Positions 18,714 through 28,418 of a DNA stretch of 64,000 bases are shown here, piece after piece. The position numbers and the translations under genes are program-made. The notes under the pieces are model-generated. The model saw nothing but the letters and a program-made list of their open reading frames with translations, searched no databases and had not been told where the DNA came from. The stretch is from positions 1 to 64,000 of the forward strand of contig NZ_AFIE01000005.1 in assembly GCF_000214135.1 (NCBI RefSeq), given 5' to 3'. The stretch is from Acinetobacter sp. P8-3-8 (lineage in GTDB: Bacteria > Pseudomonadota > Gammaproteobacteria > Pseudomonadales > Moraxellaceae). Each line of letters begins with the position of its first letter. Position 1 is the first letter of the stretch.

Positions 18714-19297
18714 AGACCATTGAAAGATTTAAAACTTAGATGTCGCTTCATTCTATTTATCTTTAAGTGTTGTATTGAATGGGTATTGATATTTTAAAGA
18801 ATAACCTGATCAATCCACTGACCATCAATTTGAGATTATTATCGACAGTCTAATCATAAAAGAGCTGTATTAAAAGGCGCATTTAGCTGATCTTTTCAGC
18901 TTTAGAAAAGTTAGGATTGATTCGATCTCTATCCATTCTCAATTTATTTTTCAAATTTATCAAATTGCATAAATCGTGTTCTTCGACATTTTTTAACAGA
19001 ATTTATCAATGTCAATTTTGGATGCTTTAAAGAGCAAAATTATCCTCTTAGGTCATTCCTTATCAGTAGGGGCAATGTGCAGAAAAAATTGTCAGACACT
19101 CTAGTGAAATAGTCATAAATTGCAAACCGATTGACCTTAAATGCTAATTGTTATTGTCATAGCATGCCTTAATTTCTTTATATCACAGTAGTTTTTTTAC
19201 TCAAACGGTGATCTAGACGCTGAATTTAATTCTGAATTTGAAACTGAGTTTTATTCAGAGAAATGGATTTCCCATAAACGAATAAAGAGTATTTGTC
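18714..19297. other. Divergent intergenic region, 584 bp
   Basis: AT-rich. It separates the HExxH gene from the plus-strand hydrolase/SDR/monooxygenase operon and must hold the operon promoter. No ORF over 40 codons with a ribosome-binding site, no terminator and no repeat was recognised. Confidence 0.45.
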
Positions 19298-20254
19298 ATG
19301 CAATTAACCAAACCATTTAGAAAAGCGGCTGCCAAAATTTTTGCTGCTGCTCCATTTAGTTTAGATAAACAATCTCCAATCATTCCTATTCGCCATATGA
19401 AGTTTGTTTTTGAACCAGAAAAACTCGATCACAAATTTTATATGGATGCAGAACTGGCAAGTGCCTACTTTGCATCGCTGTCTATTTTTTTGACACGTGG
19501 TGAAGATTTAGTGATTGATACAGCACGTTATCACCGTGATTTCATTAGTGATCCATTATTAAAACAGCGTGTCACTTCATTGATTGGTCAAGAAGCCATT
19601 CATTCAAAAATGCATGAAGAATTGAATGATGCATTTATTGGCAAAGATTTGCCTGTGGAATTATTTCGTGTTTGGGCAGGTTGGGCTTTTGATTATGGTT
19701 TTAATCGCTTACCACAACCCATGAAATTGTCATTGATGGCTGGTATTGAACATTTCACGGCGGTTTTGGCTGAATACATGATGAACCACGAAGAAGTTTT
19801 CTTCCGTTCTCAAGACGAAAAACAACGTGCGATTTGGATGTGGCACATGCTGGAAGAATCAGAGCATAAAGATATAGCCTTTGATGTATTCCAGTCATTA
19901 TCGAATAGTTATGCTTTGCGTATTGCTGGATTTTTCCCTGCATTAATCACAATTTTAGTGCTGATTTCTGTTGCCTCATTTTTAGTACCATTTTATCGAA
20001 ATCCTAGAAATTTAATCAGCTTGCGATATTGGAAAGAGATGCCATACAGCTTCCAATTGATCTTCGGATTAAAAGACGGCGTATACGGTAGTAGCTTAAA
20101 ACATATTTTTGATTATTTACGCCCTGATTTTCATCCGAATGACCACGATACAACAGTATTTCTTGAATATTATAAAGAGAAATTACTGCATCCTGAAACA
20201 GGCTTGCTCACACCATATTTAACCAAAGAATTTACTCCTGCGTTACGTGTGTAA
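19298..20254 (+). CDS. Metal-dependent hydrolase, COG3687/PF10118 type
   Basis: 318 residues. It fits the predicted metal-dependent hydrolase family with a ferritin-like helical fold. Acidic and histidine residues that could bind metal are RYHRDFISD, GQEAIHSKMHEELN, GIEHFTAVLAEYM and HMLEESEHKDIAFDV. One hydrophobic segment (FFPALITILVLISVASFLVPF, near residue 215) suggests membrane attachment. It is the first gene of a three-gene operon with an SDR and a Baeyer-Villiger-type monooxygenase, so it probably acts on a lipid or hydrophobic ketone-derived product. The exact reaction is unknown. Confidence 0.8.
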   Translation: MQLTKPFRKAAAKIFAAAPFSLDKQSPIIPIRHMKFVFEPEKLDHKFYMDAELASAYFASLSIFLTRGEDLVIDTARYHRDFISDPLLKQRVTSLIGQEAIHSKMHEELNDAFIGKDLPVELFRVWAGWAFDYGFNRLPQPMKLSLMAGIEHFTAVLAEYMMNHEEVFFRSQDEKQRAIWMWHMLEESEHKDIAFDVFQSLSNSYALRIAGFFPALITILVLISVASFLVPFYRNPRNLISLRYWKEMPYSFQLIFGLKDGVYGSSLKHIFDYLRPDFHPNDHDTTVFLEYYKEKLLHPETGLLTPYLTKEFTPALRV

Positions 20255-20302
20255 GACGGATATGTCACGCCTACAAAATTAAAAATTGAATGGATTAAAA
20301 CA

Positions 20303-21148
20303 ATGGGAATTTTTTCTAAAAAACCTAAGCCAAGCCACAAAGCTTATGCTGTTGTCACGGGTGCAGGAAGTGGTATTGGACGCAGTTTTGCTATGGAATT
20401 GGCAAAACGTGGTGGAACAATTGTTTGTGCCGATATCAACTTAGATGCGGCACAAGAAACGGTAGGGCTGATTGAATCTCAAACTCAAGGCAAAGCTTTT
20501 GCTGTGCAATGTGATGTTGGTAATAAAGAACAAGTACGAGCTTTGGCTGAAGATGCAGAAAAGTTGATGAATCATTCGGTAACTTTACTCATCAACAATG
20601 CAGGTGTCGGTTTAGGTGGCAAGTTTGATGAAGTTTCACTTGAAGATTGGCAATGGTGTATGCATGTCAATTTATGGGGTGTGATTCATGGTTGTCACTA
20701 TTTTGTGCCTAAATTTAAACAGCAGGGCTATGGTGCGATTATCAATGTTGCATCGGCAGCAGGGTATACCGCAGCACCTGAAATGACAGCTTATAACGTC
20801 ACGAAATCCAGTGTATTGGCGCTTTCGGAAACGCTATCAGCCGAATTACGTAAAGACAAGATTCGGGTGAATGTCCTGTGTCCAACTTTAGTCCCGACCA
20901 ATATTATGAAAAATGGACGTTTGCCAGGACATTATGCAGGTCTCGCTGATGATTTGCTGATGAATCATGCATTTATCACCAGTGATAAAGTGGCGATTAA
21001 AACATTAAATGCTTTGGATTCCGACAAGCTGTATACCATTCCACAACCTGATGCGAAACTTTTTTGGATGATAAAACGCGCTTCTCCATCACTCTATGCG
21101 AAGGCATTGGGGATCGGCTATCCACTATTTAATAAGTATGTAAAATAG
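20303..21148 (+). CDS. Short-chain dehydrogenase/reductase
   Basis: 281 residues. Classical SDR: the cofactor motif TGAGSGIG near residue 20, NNAG near 99, the catalytic Ser in VASAAGYTA near 150, and Tyr-Lys as YNVTKSS near 166. The acidic residue at the end of beta-2 (CADINLD) suggests NAD(H) preference. It starts 48 bases after the hydrolase gene and ends 17 before the monooxygenase. Likely role: oxidising an alcohol to the ketone that the monooxygenase would then convert; inferred from context. Confidence 0.9.
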   Translation: MGIFSKKPKPSHKAYAVVTGAGSGIGRSFAMELAKRGGTIVCADINLDAAQETVGLIESQTQGKAFAVQCDVGNKEQVRALAEDAEKLMNHSVTLLINNAGVGLGGKFDEVSLEDWQWCMHVNLWGVIHGCHYFVPKFKQQGYGAIINVASAAGYTAAPEMTAYNVTKSSVLALSETLSAELRKDKIRVNVLCPTLVPTNIMKNGRLPGHYAGLADDLLMNHAFITSDKVAIKTLNALDSDKLYTIPQPDAKLFWMIKRASPSLYAKALGIGYPLFNKYVK

Positions 21149-21165
21149 AATTTGAGTAGAACGAT

Positions 21166-22917
21166 ATGAATACACAAGAAACTTTAGACACTTTGCCAAA
21201 AGAAAATACGGCAGAAAAAACGTCAAAGCAAACGACCATTGAAGAAATTAAACAAGTGACGCAACCTGTGCTAGCTGTGTCGAATCAAGATATTAAAGCT
21301 AAAAGTGTTAAATCACGTGTAGCGAAAGCAGAGATTAAAGTTGAACCTCAAAGTAAATCGGTAGAGAAAACAAAACGTCAAACAACTGTAAGGGCTAAAA
21401 ATACGACTCAACCTACTGCTAAAGCTGTAAATAAAAAAGTATCTGAAACACAAAAGGATATCCCAGTGCATACGTATGACAGCATTGTGATTGGTGCTGG
21501 TATTTCAGGAATCGCAGCAGCTTATAAAATGAAGCAAGCGGGTTACCATGATTATATCGTGCTTGAAAAAGCCAGCCGTGTTGGAGGTACTTGGCGTGAT
21601 AATAATTATCCTGGATGCGGTTGTGATGTGCCTTCTGCGCTGTATTCATTTTCTTTTTCGCCAAGCCATAAATGGAGTCATTTATTTGCGAAGCAACCTG
21701 AAATTCTCAGCTATTTAGAAGAGGTAGTTGAGAAATATGATTTGGGTGAAAAAATTGAATTTAACAATGAATTGATCAGTGCCAAGTGGGATGAAGTTAA
21801 ACATATTTGGAATTTAGAAACCTCTAAAGGTCAATATCAAGCCAAAACAGTGTTGTTTACTACAGGTCCAATTACTGAACCTTCAATGCCAAAACTAAAA
21901 GGAATTGAAAGTTTTAAAGGCGAAATGTTCCATTCAGCACGTTGGAATCATGATTATGATTTAACAGGTAAACGTGTTGCGGTGATTGGTACAGGTGCAT
22001 CCGCAATTCAATTCATTCCACAAGTACAGCCTAAAGTTAAACAATTGTTTGTATTTCAACGTACTGCGCCGTGGGTATTGCCTAAAGCAGATATGGAGCT
22101 GAATGATAAAGCCAAGCAAATTGTTGCTAAATTTCCAATCATTCAACAAACTTGGCGAAATAGTATAGCTCAGATTTTAAATGGCATTAACTTTGGTTTA
22201 CGTCATCCTAAAGTGCTTGAACCGATTAGTTTTTTGAGTAAGCAATTACTGAAACTACAAATTGATGATGATCAATTACGTAAAGATGTAACACCAAACT
22301 TCGCTATCGGATGTAAGCGGTTATTGTTCGCCAATAATTATTACCCAGCATTACAGCAAGATAATGTCAGTTTGATTCCGCATGGTTTAGTTGAAATTGA
22401 TGGTAATACCGTGATCGCAGCAAATGGTGAGCGCCATGAAGTTGATGTGATTATTTGGGGAACTGGGTTTGAAGTATCACATCCACCGATTGGTAAACGT
22501 GTGTATGACACCACGGGTCAAGCCCTTGCAGAGCGTTGGAAGGGGAGTTCGCCTGAAGCTTATTTAGGTGCAAGTATTGAAAAAGTTCCCAATGCTTTCT
22601 TAGTCTTGGGGCCAAATATTTTGGTTTATGATTCATTTATTGGTATTGCAGAAGCGCAGATTGATTATATTGTGAATGGTTTATTGAAAATGCGTGATCT
22701 GAAGTTCACTCATTTTGAGATTAAAAAAGATGTGATTCGTAAACACAATCTCAAAGTACAAAAGCAATTGCAGACCACAGTGTTTAATGCGGGCGGTTGT
22801 AAGTCTTATTATTTGGATGAAAATGGTCGTAATTTTGCAGCGTGGCCGTGGTCATTGAAGCAATTGAAAAGCCAGTTAAAAGAGTTGGATCTTAAACACT
22901 ATAATACGGCGTCATAA
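21166..22917 (+). CDS. Flavin-dependent Baeyer-Villiger-type monooxygenase with long N-terminal extension
   Basis: 583 residues. The FAD-binding motif GAGISG starts at residue 110. The Baeyer-Villiger fingerprint FKGEMFHSARW (FxGxxxHxxxW) and the NADPH motif GTGASA follow at about 247 and 275. It should insert oxygen into a ketone, or oxidise a soft nucleophile, using NADPH and O2. Residues 1-104 form an unusual low-complexity tail rich in Lys, Thr, Gln, Val and Ala that precedes the catalytic fold and is absent from standard family members. It is the last gene of the operon and ends before a strong terminator. Confidence 0.88.
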   Translation: MNTQETLDTLPKENTAEKTSKQTTIEEIKQVTQPVLAVSNQDIKAKSVKSRVAKAEIKVEPQSKSVEKTKRQTTVRAKNTTQPTAKAVNKKVSETQKDIPVHTYDSIVIGAGISGIAAAYKMKQAGYHDYIVLEKASRVGGTWRDNNYPGCGCDVPSALYSFSFSPSHKWSHLFAKQPEILSYLEEVVEKYDLGEKIEFNNELISAKWDEVKHIWNLETSKGQYQAKTVLFTTGPITEPSMPKLKGIESFKGEMFHSARWNHDYDLTGKRVAVIGTGASAIQFIPQVQPKVKQLFVFQRTAPWVLPKADMELNDKAKQIVAKFPIIQQTWRNSIAQILNGINFGLRHPKVLEPISFLSKQLLKLQIDDDQLRKDVTPNFAIGCKRLLFANNYYPALQQDNVSLIPHGLVEIDGNTVIAANGERHEVDVIIWGTGFEVSHPPIGKRVYDTTGQALAERWKGSSPEAYLGASIEKVPNAFLVLGPNILVYDSFIGIAEAQIDYIVNGLLKMRDLKFTHFEIKKDVIRKHNLKVQKQLQTTVFNAGGCKSYYLDENGRNFAAWPWSLKQLKSQLKELDLKHYNTAS

Positions 22918-22953
22918 TCTACAAACTATAATGCTTAGATGAGCATTTAATTT

Positions 22954-22983
22954 AAAAGCCTTAATTCAAGTTAAGGCTTTTTT
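22954..22983. terminator. Bidirectional terminator after the monooxygenase operon
   Basis: AAAAGCCTTAA-ttcaag-TTAAGGCTTTTTT, a perfect stem between convergent genes. Confidence 0.85.
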
Positions 22984-22990
22984 ATCTGAT

Positions 22991-23653
22991 TCATTTGGAT
23001 TTTTGATGCAATTTAAAAATAATCAATTCTGCAATCAATAAATTAACGACCCATCCTAGCCATGATTCAAGTTGGTAAATATGGACAGGTGTAAGCCAGT
23101 CAAAATAAGGTTGTAATTCATATAAAACCATTTTCCATGAGCGTAAGCTAAGCGCAGATAAACTTAAAGCAAAACTACGAATCATCCAATCACGATGTAA
23201 TAACCATTGCTTTTTTAATGCTGCTCGTAGGGCAAAAACAGTGCTAAATCCCCACAAAACACTCAGTAATATAAAGCTGATTTGAGTGGCTTTTCCGCCC
23301 GCAGCAGAAAGCGCTAATATAAAACCACTGGGTAAAGCGAAAGCGAGAATGGTGATAATATAAAGCCAACCACTAAGCCGATGAATCTGCGGGTATCGAC
23401 TTCTAAATAACCGAAAAAATTGAGTAAATCCAGCTATTAATGCAAAGCTACTTGTGACTACATGAACTTTAAAAGCGAATAGCCATGGTTGAGTATTCAC
23501 AACATCTTGTTTGAGCAGAAGAAAGTGTTGTTCCGTATTCCATGGGAAATAGGCAGCACAAATTTTCACCATAAGAAAACACAAATATGTATAGAACAAG
23601 AAAATAACAATATTCAATGTGATGTATTGATACGAAGTTTTGGTTTGACTCAT
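22991..23653 (-). CDS. DUF2306 family integral membrane protein
   Basis: 220 residues with about six hydrophobic segments. It matches the DUF2306 pattern: FKVHVVTSSFALIAGFTQF, HRLSGWLYIITILAF, HRDWMIRSFALSLSALSLR. Conserved histidines at the helix ends suggest haem or metal binding, but the function is unknown. The ribosome-binding site is weak. It is convergent with the monooxygenase operon. Confidence 0.82.
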   Translation of the reverse strand: MSQTKTSYQYITLNIVIFLFYTYLCFLMVKICAAYFPWNTEQHFLLLKQDVVNTQPWLFAFKVHVVTSSFALIAGFTQFFRLFRSRYPQIHRLSGWLYIITILAFALPSGFILALSAAGGKATQISFILLSVLWGFSTVFALRAALKKQWLLHRDWMIRSFALSLSALSLRSWKMVLYELQPYFDWLTPVHIYQLESWLGWVVNLLIAELIIFKLHQKSK

Positions 23654-23974
23654 CTGCGAACAAGTTTAAATTTTATAAGAAAATTATAATCAAAGACGGG
23701 ATCAAACCAAGGTCTTTATTGTCAATATTTAAAATAGCTTTCATATCGAACATATCAAAGCCCATGATTGATTGCACAGTATTTACAAATTGAGATCAAT
23801 CAATGAATGATCTCTCAAGATAATTTATATGTCATAAAAGTGAAAAGATCATTAGGAATTTAAAATTTGTGAGCGATCAGAGGATTGAAAATCTTTACAT
23901 TTTGATTGATTCATAAAGTTTTCTTTTCAATTAAAATTAAACACAATAATTCATCAACAAAAATAGGAATAACA
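23654..23974. other. Divergent intergenic region, 321 bp
   Basis: AT-rich. It holds the promoters of the DUF2306 gene and of the YARHG gene. An in-frame extension of the YARHG gene to 23906 lacks a ribosome-binding site and would mask the signal peptide, so I leave it out. Nothing else was recognised. Confidence 0.45.
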
Positions 23975-24643
23975 ATGAAAAAGCTGATCATTGCTATGTT
24001 GAGTATAAATGCATTACTGGCGCAAAATATTTATGCATTGGACATTCAACAATTGCAAAAATCTTGGACTGGGAAATACGACGAGCAAAAAATAGGTGTA
24101 TTTATCCAATCTATCGATCGTAATCAAGTCAAAGGTTATAGCATTTTAGGAAAGAATAAGCAGAATTTTACTGGAAAAGTCCAAGCAACATCGCAAGGTT
24201 ATAAGATTACAGCACAGGAAAGTGGGGCGAAAGCAAGTAGTGGTACATTTACTTTTACGGTTAATTCAAAGCAACCCAATGTTTTAGAGTCAAGTTGGGA
24301 GTCCACCACTGCTAAAGTGAAGCCTAAATATTTCGACTTAAAACCACAACAATGTCGTTATCAGCGTGATAAGGGGGATTATGTTGCTGGATCACAGCGT
24401 TTGTTAAAAGATGATGATTTACAAATCCCAGCAGAAGAGCTTGATTGGATGCGTAACGAAATTTATGCACGTCATGGTTATTCATTCGCAAATAAAGACA
24501 TTGCAAGAGGTTTTGCAGATTATGATTGGTATATGCCATGCAGTACCAATGTGGAAAATCAATTGACGCAAATTGAGAAAACCAATATTCAACGTATTAA
24601 AAAAGTACGTCCGTATATGGCTAAAATGGAGTGGGGGCGTTAA
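23975..24643 (+). CDS. Secreted YARHG domain protein
   Basis: 222 residues from the ATG at 23975, which has AGGA six bases upstream and opens a signal peptide (MKKLIIAMLSINALLAQNIYA). The middle is a beta-rich region (residues 28-125). The C-terminal YARHG domain is clear: AEELDWMRNEIYARHGYSFANKDI...FADYDWY, closing with a helix. YARHG domains are extracellular and are found in peptidases and surface proteins, but the function is unknown. The gene is followed by copy B of the dispersed repeat. Confidence 0.85.
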   Translation: MKKLIIAMLSINALLAQNIYALDIQQLQKSWTGKYDEQKIGVFIQSIDRNQVKGYSILGKNKQNFTGKVQATSQGYKITAQESGAKASSGTFTFTVNSKQPNVLESSWESTTAKVKPKYFDLKPQQCRYQRDKGDYVAGSQRLLKDDDLQIPAEELDWMRNEIYARHGYSFANKDIARGFADYDWYMPCSTNVENQLTQIEKTNIQRIKKVRPYMAKMEWGR

Positions 24644-24692
24644 TTCAATTTTTGACTAAGTTTATTGAGGGACATAGGTATTAAACTTAACC

Positions 24693-25034
24693 TGAGCTCG
24701 AGATAAGATATATTCCCAACTATATGATACGCGGAAACGTCAGTCGCATTGTTCGAGGCATGAGGAATATATTCCGCAAGATCTGCAATATACTGTTTTT
24801 GCGATATATTAGGTACTAGATGATATCTGTCGAGTTGGCGACTGACAAATGGTTTTGCCTACTTTTCCCGAAAGAAAAGTAGGTCGAACCTGAACAAGAT
24901 TGAAATATATTTCAAGCGAAGTGCAAGACGAAGTGGGTTAATCCTTACATCTGACTTTAAACGGTAAGACTCCGCTGTACCTGATCAATCTTTTCAATAG
25001 CTTACATCAGAGTTTATCCCGAACTGACGTTAAA
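24693..25034 (-). repeat. Dispersed intergenic repeat, copy B (inverted relative to copy A)
   Basis: 342 bp, matching 11381-11666 on the opposite strand across nearly its whole length, including the hairpin at 24858-24883. It carries about 45 extra bases between the CGGAGTCTTACCG segment and the hairpin, and about 15 near the GCCTCGAACAATGCG segment, so the two copies have diverged by indels. It is non-coding and lies between the YARHG gene and the aminopeptidase gene. Confidence 0.85.
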
Positions 25035-25063
25035 CTTATGCCCTTTGATAGGAAAATAAAATA

Positions 25064-26866
25064 TTAGATCGGTTGAGTGTTATTGACTAACCACGTTAAA
25101 ACCTCGCCTTTTAAATCAGGGGATAAACGCTCACGTACCATTTGATGATATTGGTTTAACCACGCTTTTTCATCATTAGATAATAAGTCTAAAACGATAC
25201 AAGTTTGGTCAATTGGGCACAGTGTCAGTGTTTCAAATGCTAAGAAATCACCATAAGTTTGATTCTGAAACACTTTAGGCTGATTCACCACAAGGTTCTC
25301 AATACGAATACCATATTTGCCTTCATGGTATAAACCAGGTTCATTTGAAGTAATCATGCCTTTACGTAATTTTGTATAAACTGTCGCAGGTGAATAATAC
25401 GAAATTACCTGTGGGCCTTCATGTACATTGAGCGCATAACCGACGCCGTGCCCCGTACCATGTCTATAATCTAAACCATATTGCCATAGCGTTTTACGAG
25501 TAATCGAATCCAATAATGGTGCAGCAATACCTTCTGGAAAAACCGTTTGCGCCAATGCAATATGACATTTTAAAACCAATGTGTAATCACGTTTTTGCTC
25601 AAAGCTTGGTTCGCCAATCGGTACAACTCGGGTAATATCTGTTGTGCCATCTTCATACTGACCACCTGAGTCAATCAGGAGCAAACCATTACCTTGAATG
25701 TCACTATAACTTTCTTCTGTCGCACGATAATGAGGTAGTGCACCATTGGCATTAAAGCCTGCAATGGTAGAGAAACTCAATCCAAGAAAACCATTTTGCT
25801 GTGCACGAAATGCTGTGATTTTTTCATCGATCGTCAGTTCATTGATCGGTTGTTGCGTTTTTAATGCAGTCTCTAACCAATGAAAGAAATGGCATAGTGC
25901 AACGCCATCTTTTTGCATAGCATTTCGCACATGTGCAATTTCTAATTCATGTTTTTGTGATTTAAATAAAGTGCTTGGATTGATGTCTTGGATCAGTTGA
26001 TTTTGACTTTCAATGACTTGCGCATGTAAAACTGAAACTTTTGCAGGATCGATTAAAACAGTTTGGTCTTTGATCTGAGTCAAGAAATGCTGAGATTGAT
26101 CATAGGCTTGTATTTCAATATTTTCTGTATTGAATAATGTTTTAAGCTCAGGTGAAAGCTTTACTTCATCAATGAAAATGACAGTATGATTCTGATCAAT
26201 ATATAAATGTGCCAAGAACACTGGATTATATTCAACATCACTGCCACGACAATTCATTATCCATGCAATATCATCCAGTGCAGAAATGAAATGTGCAGAT
26301 GCATTTTTTTGCTTTAATGATTCACGAATTGCAGAAATTTTTTCTAAGCGAGTTTGTGCATTTAAATCAGGACGCATTTGCCAGATAGGTTGTTGTGGCA
26401 AAGCTGGACGATCTGTCCAAATCTGATCAATTAAATCCAGTTTAGTTTCAATTTGAAAATGGTTATGTGTAGCAATTTGCTTGAGTGCATCAAATTGCTG
26501 CACGGAAATTGTTTGACCATTCACAGAAATCTTAGCATTTTTTTCTAAGTTTTTTGCCAGCCATGCAAGATGGGTTGATGATTCCTCAGCGGTTTGTTTT
26601 TGTAAGACATAACCTGTATCAAGCAACTGCTGTTCTGCTTGAACCCAATAGCGTCCATCGACCCATAAACCTGCAAAGTCTTGGGTGATCACAATCGTGC
26701 CTACTGAACCTGTAAATCCAGTGAGCCATAAACGGATTTTCCAGTAATCTGGCAAATATTCAGACATGTGCGGGTCTGCGCTCATGGCAACAAAAGCATC
26801 AATCTGATGTTTTTGCATTTGGGTACGTAATAATTCAAGTTTTTCGAGTGAGTCTTTGCTATTCAT
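25064..26866 (-). CDS. Xaa-Pro aminopeptidase (M24B, three-domain form)
   Basis: 600 residues, the length of the three-domain cytosolic aminopeptidase P rather than the shorter E. coli PepP. Two creatinase-like N-terminal domains (1-310) precede the pita-bread catalytic domain. The metal ligands are visible in LLIDSGGQYEDGTTDITR (two Asp), HGTGHGVGYALNVHEGP (His), ITSNEPGLYHEGKYG (Glu) and IRIENLV (Glu). It removes N-terminal residues preceding proline, with two divalent metals. It is monocistronic, and copy B of the repeat lies just downstream. Confidence 0.92.
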   Translation of the reverse strand: MNSKDSLEKLELLRTQMQKHQIDAFVAMSADPHMSEYLPDYWKIRLWLTGFTGSVGTIVITQDFAGLWVDGRYWVQAEQQLLDTGYVLQKQTAEESSTHLAWLAKNLEKNAKISVNGQTISVQQFDALKQIATHNHFQIETKLDLIDQIWTDRPALPQQPIWQMRPDLNAQTRLEKISAIRESLKQKNASAHFISALDDIAWIMNCRGSDVEYNPVFLAHLYIDQNHTVIFIDEVKLSPELKTLFNTENIEIQAYDQSQHFLTQIKDQTVLIDPAKVSVLHAQVIESQNQLIQDINPSTLFKSQKHELEIAHVRNAMQKDGVALCHFFHWLETALKTQQPINELTIDEKITAFRAQQNGFLGLSFSTIAGFNANGALPHYRATEESYSDIQGNGLLLIDSGGQYEDGTTDITRVVPIGEPSFEQKRDYTLVLKCHIALAQTVFPEGIAAPLLDSITRKTLWQYGLDYRHGTGHGVGYALNVHEGPQVISYYSPATVYTKLRKGMITSNEPGLYHEGKYGIRIENLVVNQPKVFQNQTYGDFLAFETLTLCPIDQTCIVLDLLSNDEKAWLNQYHQMVRERLSPDLKGEVLTWLVNNTQPI

Positions 26867-26974
26867 TTTGATTTAACTTCTATCATTTGTATCGATTGGA
26901 ATTGGTTTTTTAATGCTGTTGTTATTCTATGCATGTTCTTCTGAATTTGTGATGTTTTAATTTAAATTTCTCAT

Positions 26975-27001
26975 AAAAAACCACCCAAGAGGGTGGTTTT
27001 T
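26975..27001 (-). terminator. gltA terminator
   Basis: AAAAAACCACCC-aaga-GGGTGGTTTT, a short strong stem just downstream of the citrate synthase stop on the minus strand. Confidence 0.85.
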
Positions 27002-27024
27002 CCGTTCGATCAGCGTAAAACGAA

Positions 27025-28299
27025 TTAACGTTTGATATCGCGTTGAACTTCGCCAGTATAAAGCTGACGAGGACGACCGATTTTGTAAGGTGCGCTGTGC
27101 ATTTCTAACCAGTGGCTGATCCAACCAACAGTACGTGCAAGAGCGAAAATTACAGTAAACATTTCAGTCGGGATACCAATCGCTTTAAGGATGATACCTG
27201 AGTAGAAGTCTACGTTAGGGTATAAGTTACGTTTGATGAAGTATTCGTCAGACAACGCAATACGTTCAAGTTCCATCGCAAGCTCAAGTTGTGGATCGTT
27301 GATACCAAGCGCGCTAAGCACTTCGTCACAAGTCTCTTTCATTACTTTCGCACGTGGATCGAAGTTTTTATAAACTCGGTGACCGAAGCCCATAAGTTTA
27401 ACTTCTTTAGTTTTCACTTTTTCCATGAAGTCAGCAACGTTTTCTACAGTGCCGATTTCATCAAGCATCTTAAGAACAGCTTCGTTCGCGCCACCATGAG
27501 CAGGTCCCCAAAGTGCAGCAATACCAGCAGCGATACATGCATACGGGTTAGCACCAGTAGAACCAGCTAAACGTACTGTAGACGTAGACGCATTTTGTTC
27601 GTGGTCAGCATGAAGCGTAAAGATACGATCCATTGCTTTAGCAAGAATAGGGTTAACTTTGTAATCACGGTCTGCTGGAGTAGCAAACATCATGTACAAG
27701 AAGTTTTCTGCATAGTTCAAGTCATTGCGCGGATATACAAATGGTTGACCGATTGTATATTTATAGGTCCAAGCAGCAAGTGTTGGAATTTTAGCAATTA
27801 AGCGAACTGCAGTGATTTCACGGTGGTCAACATTTTCAACATCAAAACCATTGTGATAGAACGCAGAAAGTGCGCCAACAACACCACACATCACCGCCAT
27901 TGGGTGAGCGTCACGACGGAAACCATTGAAGAAACGGCTTACTTGGTCATGAACCATAGTGTGATTGCGAACTTTTGCATCAAATACAGTTTTTTGTTCA
28001 GCAGTTGGAAGCTCGCCATTTAAAAGTAAGTAGCAAGTTTCTAAGTAGTCTGCTTGAGTCGCCAATTGAGCGATAGGATAACCACGGTGTAAAAGAACAC
28101 CTTCGTTACCATCGATAAATGTAATCTTAGACTCGCAAGCAGCAGTAGCCATAAAACCAGGATCAAAAGTAAAGTGACCCGAGGCCAATACATCTTTAAC
28201 GTCGATTACATCTGGGCCCAATGTGCCGCTGTAAATTGGTAATTCAATTTCTTTGCCATCAAGCTGTAATACGGCTTTTTTGCCAGTTGCTTCAGACAT
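27025..28299 (-). CDS. gltA: Citrate synthase
   Basis: 424 residues, a type II (hexameric, gammaproteobacterial) citrate synthase. Catalytic segments: [19 protein letters not shown] (His), GPAHGGANE (His), [14 protein letters not shown] (His/Arg) and [10 protein letters not shown] (Asp). It condenses acetyl-CoA with oxaloacetate and is usually inhibited by NADH in this class. GGAG lies nine bases before the ATG at 28299. It diverges from sdhCDAB across a 1.07-kb non-coding gap. Confidence 0.97.
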   Translation of the reverse strand: MSEATGKKAVLQLDGKEIELPIYSGTLGPDVIDVKDVLASGHFTFDPGFMATAACESKITFIDGNEGVLLHRGYPIAQLATQADYLETCYLLLNGELPTAEQKTVFDAKVRNHTMVHDQVSRFFNGFRRDAHPMAVMCGVVGALSAFYHNGFDVENVDHREITAVRLIAKIPTLAAWTYKYTIGQPFVYPRNDLNYAENFLYMMFATPADRDYKVNPILAKAMDRIFTLHADHEQNASTSTVRLAGSTGANPYACIAAGIAALWGPAHGGANEAVLKMLDEIGTVENVADFMEKVKTKEVKLMGFGHRVYKNFDPRAKVMKETCDEVLSALGINDPQLELAMELERIALSDEYFIKRNLYPNVDFYSGIILKAIGIPTEMFTVIFALARTVGWISHWLEMHSAPYKIGRPRQLYTGEVQRDIKR

Positions 28300-28389
28300 T
28301 CAATAGATCTCCTGTCCTGGTGAATGTGGTATCTAATTTCGCATAATCATCTTTTAATGCGCGAATTAGACAGGTCGAGAATAGCTAAT

Positions 28390-28418
28390 AAGCTTAGTGA
28401 GCACTGAAATTTTGTCAA
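28390..28418 (-). promoter_or_regulatory. Possible sigma-70 promoter of gltA
   Basis: On the minus strand TTGACA (28413-28418) is followed, 16 bases later, by TAAGCT, a poor -10. It lies about 95-120 bases upstream of the gltA start. Only the -35 hexamer is convincing. Confidence 0.35.
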
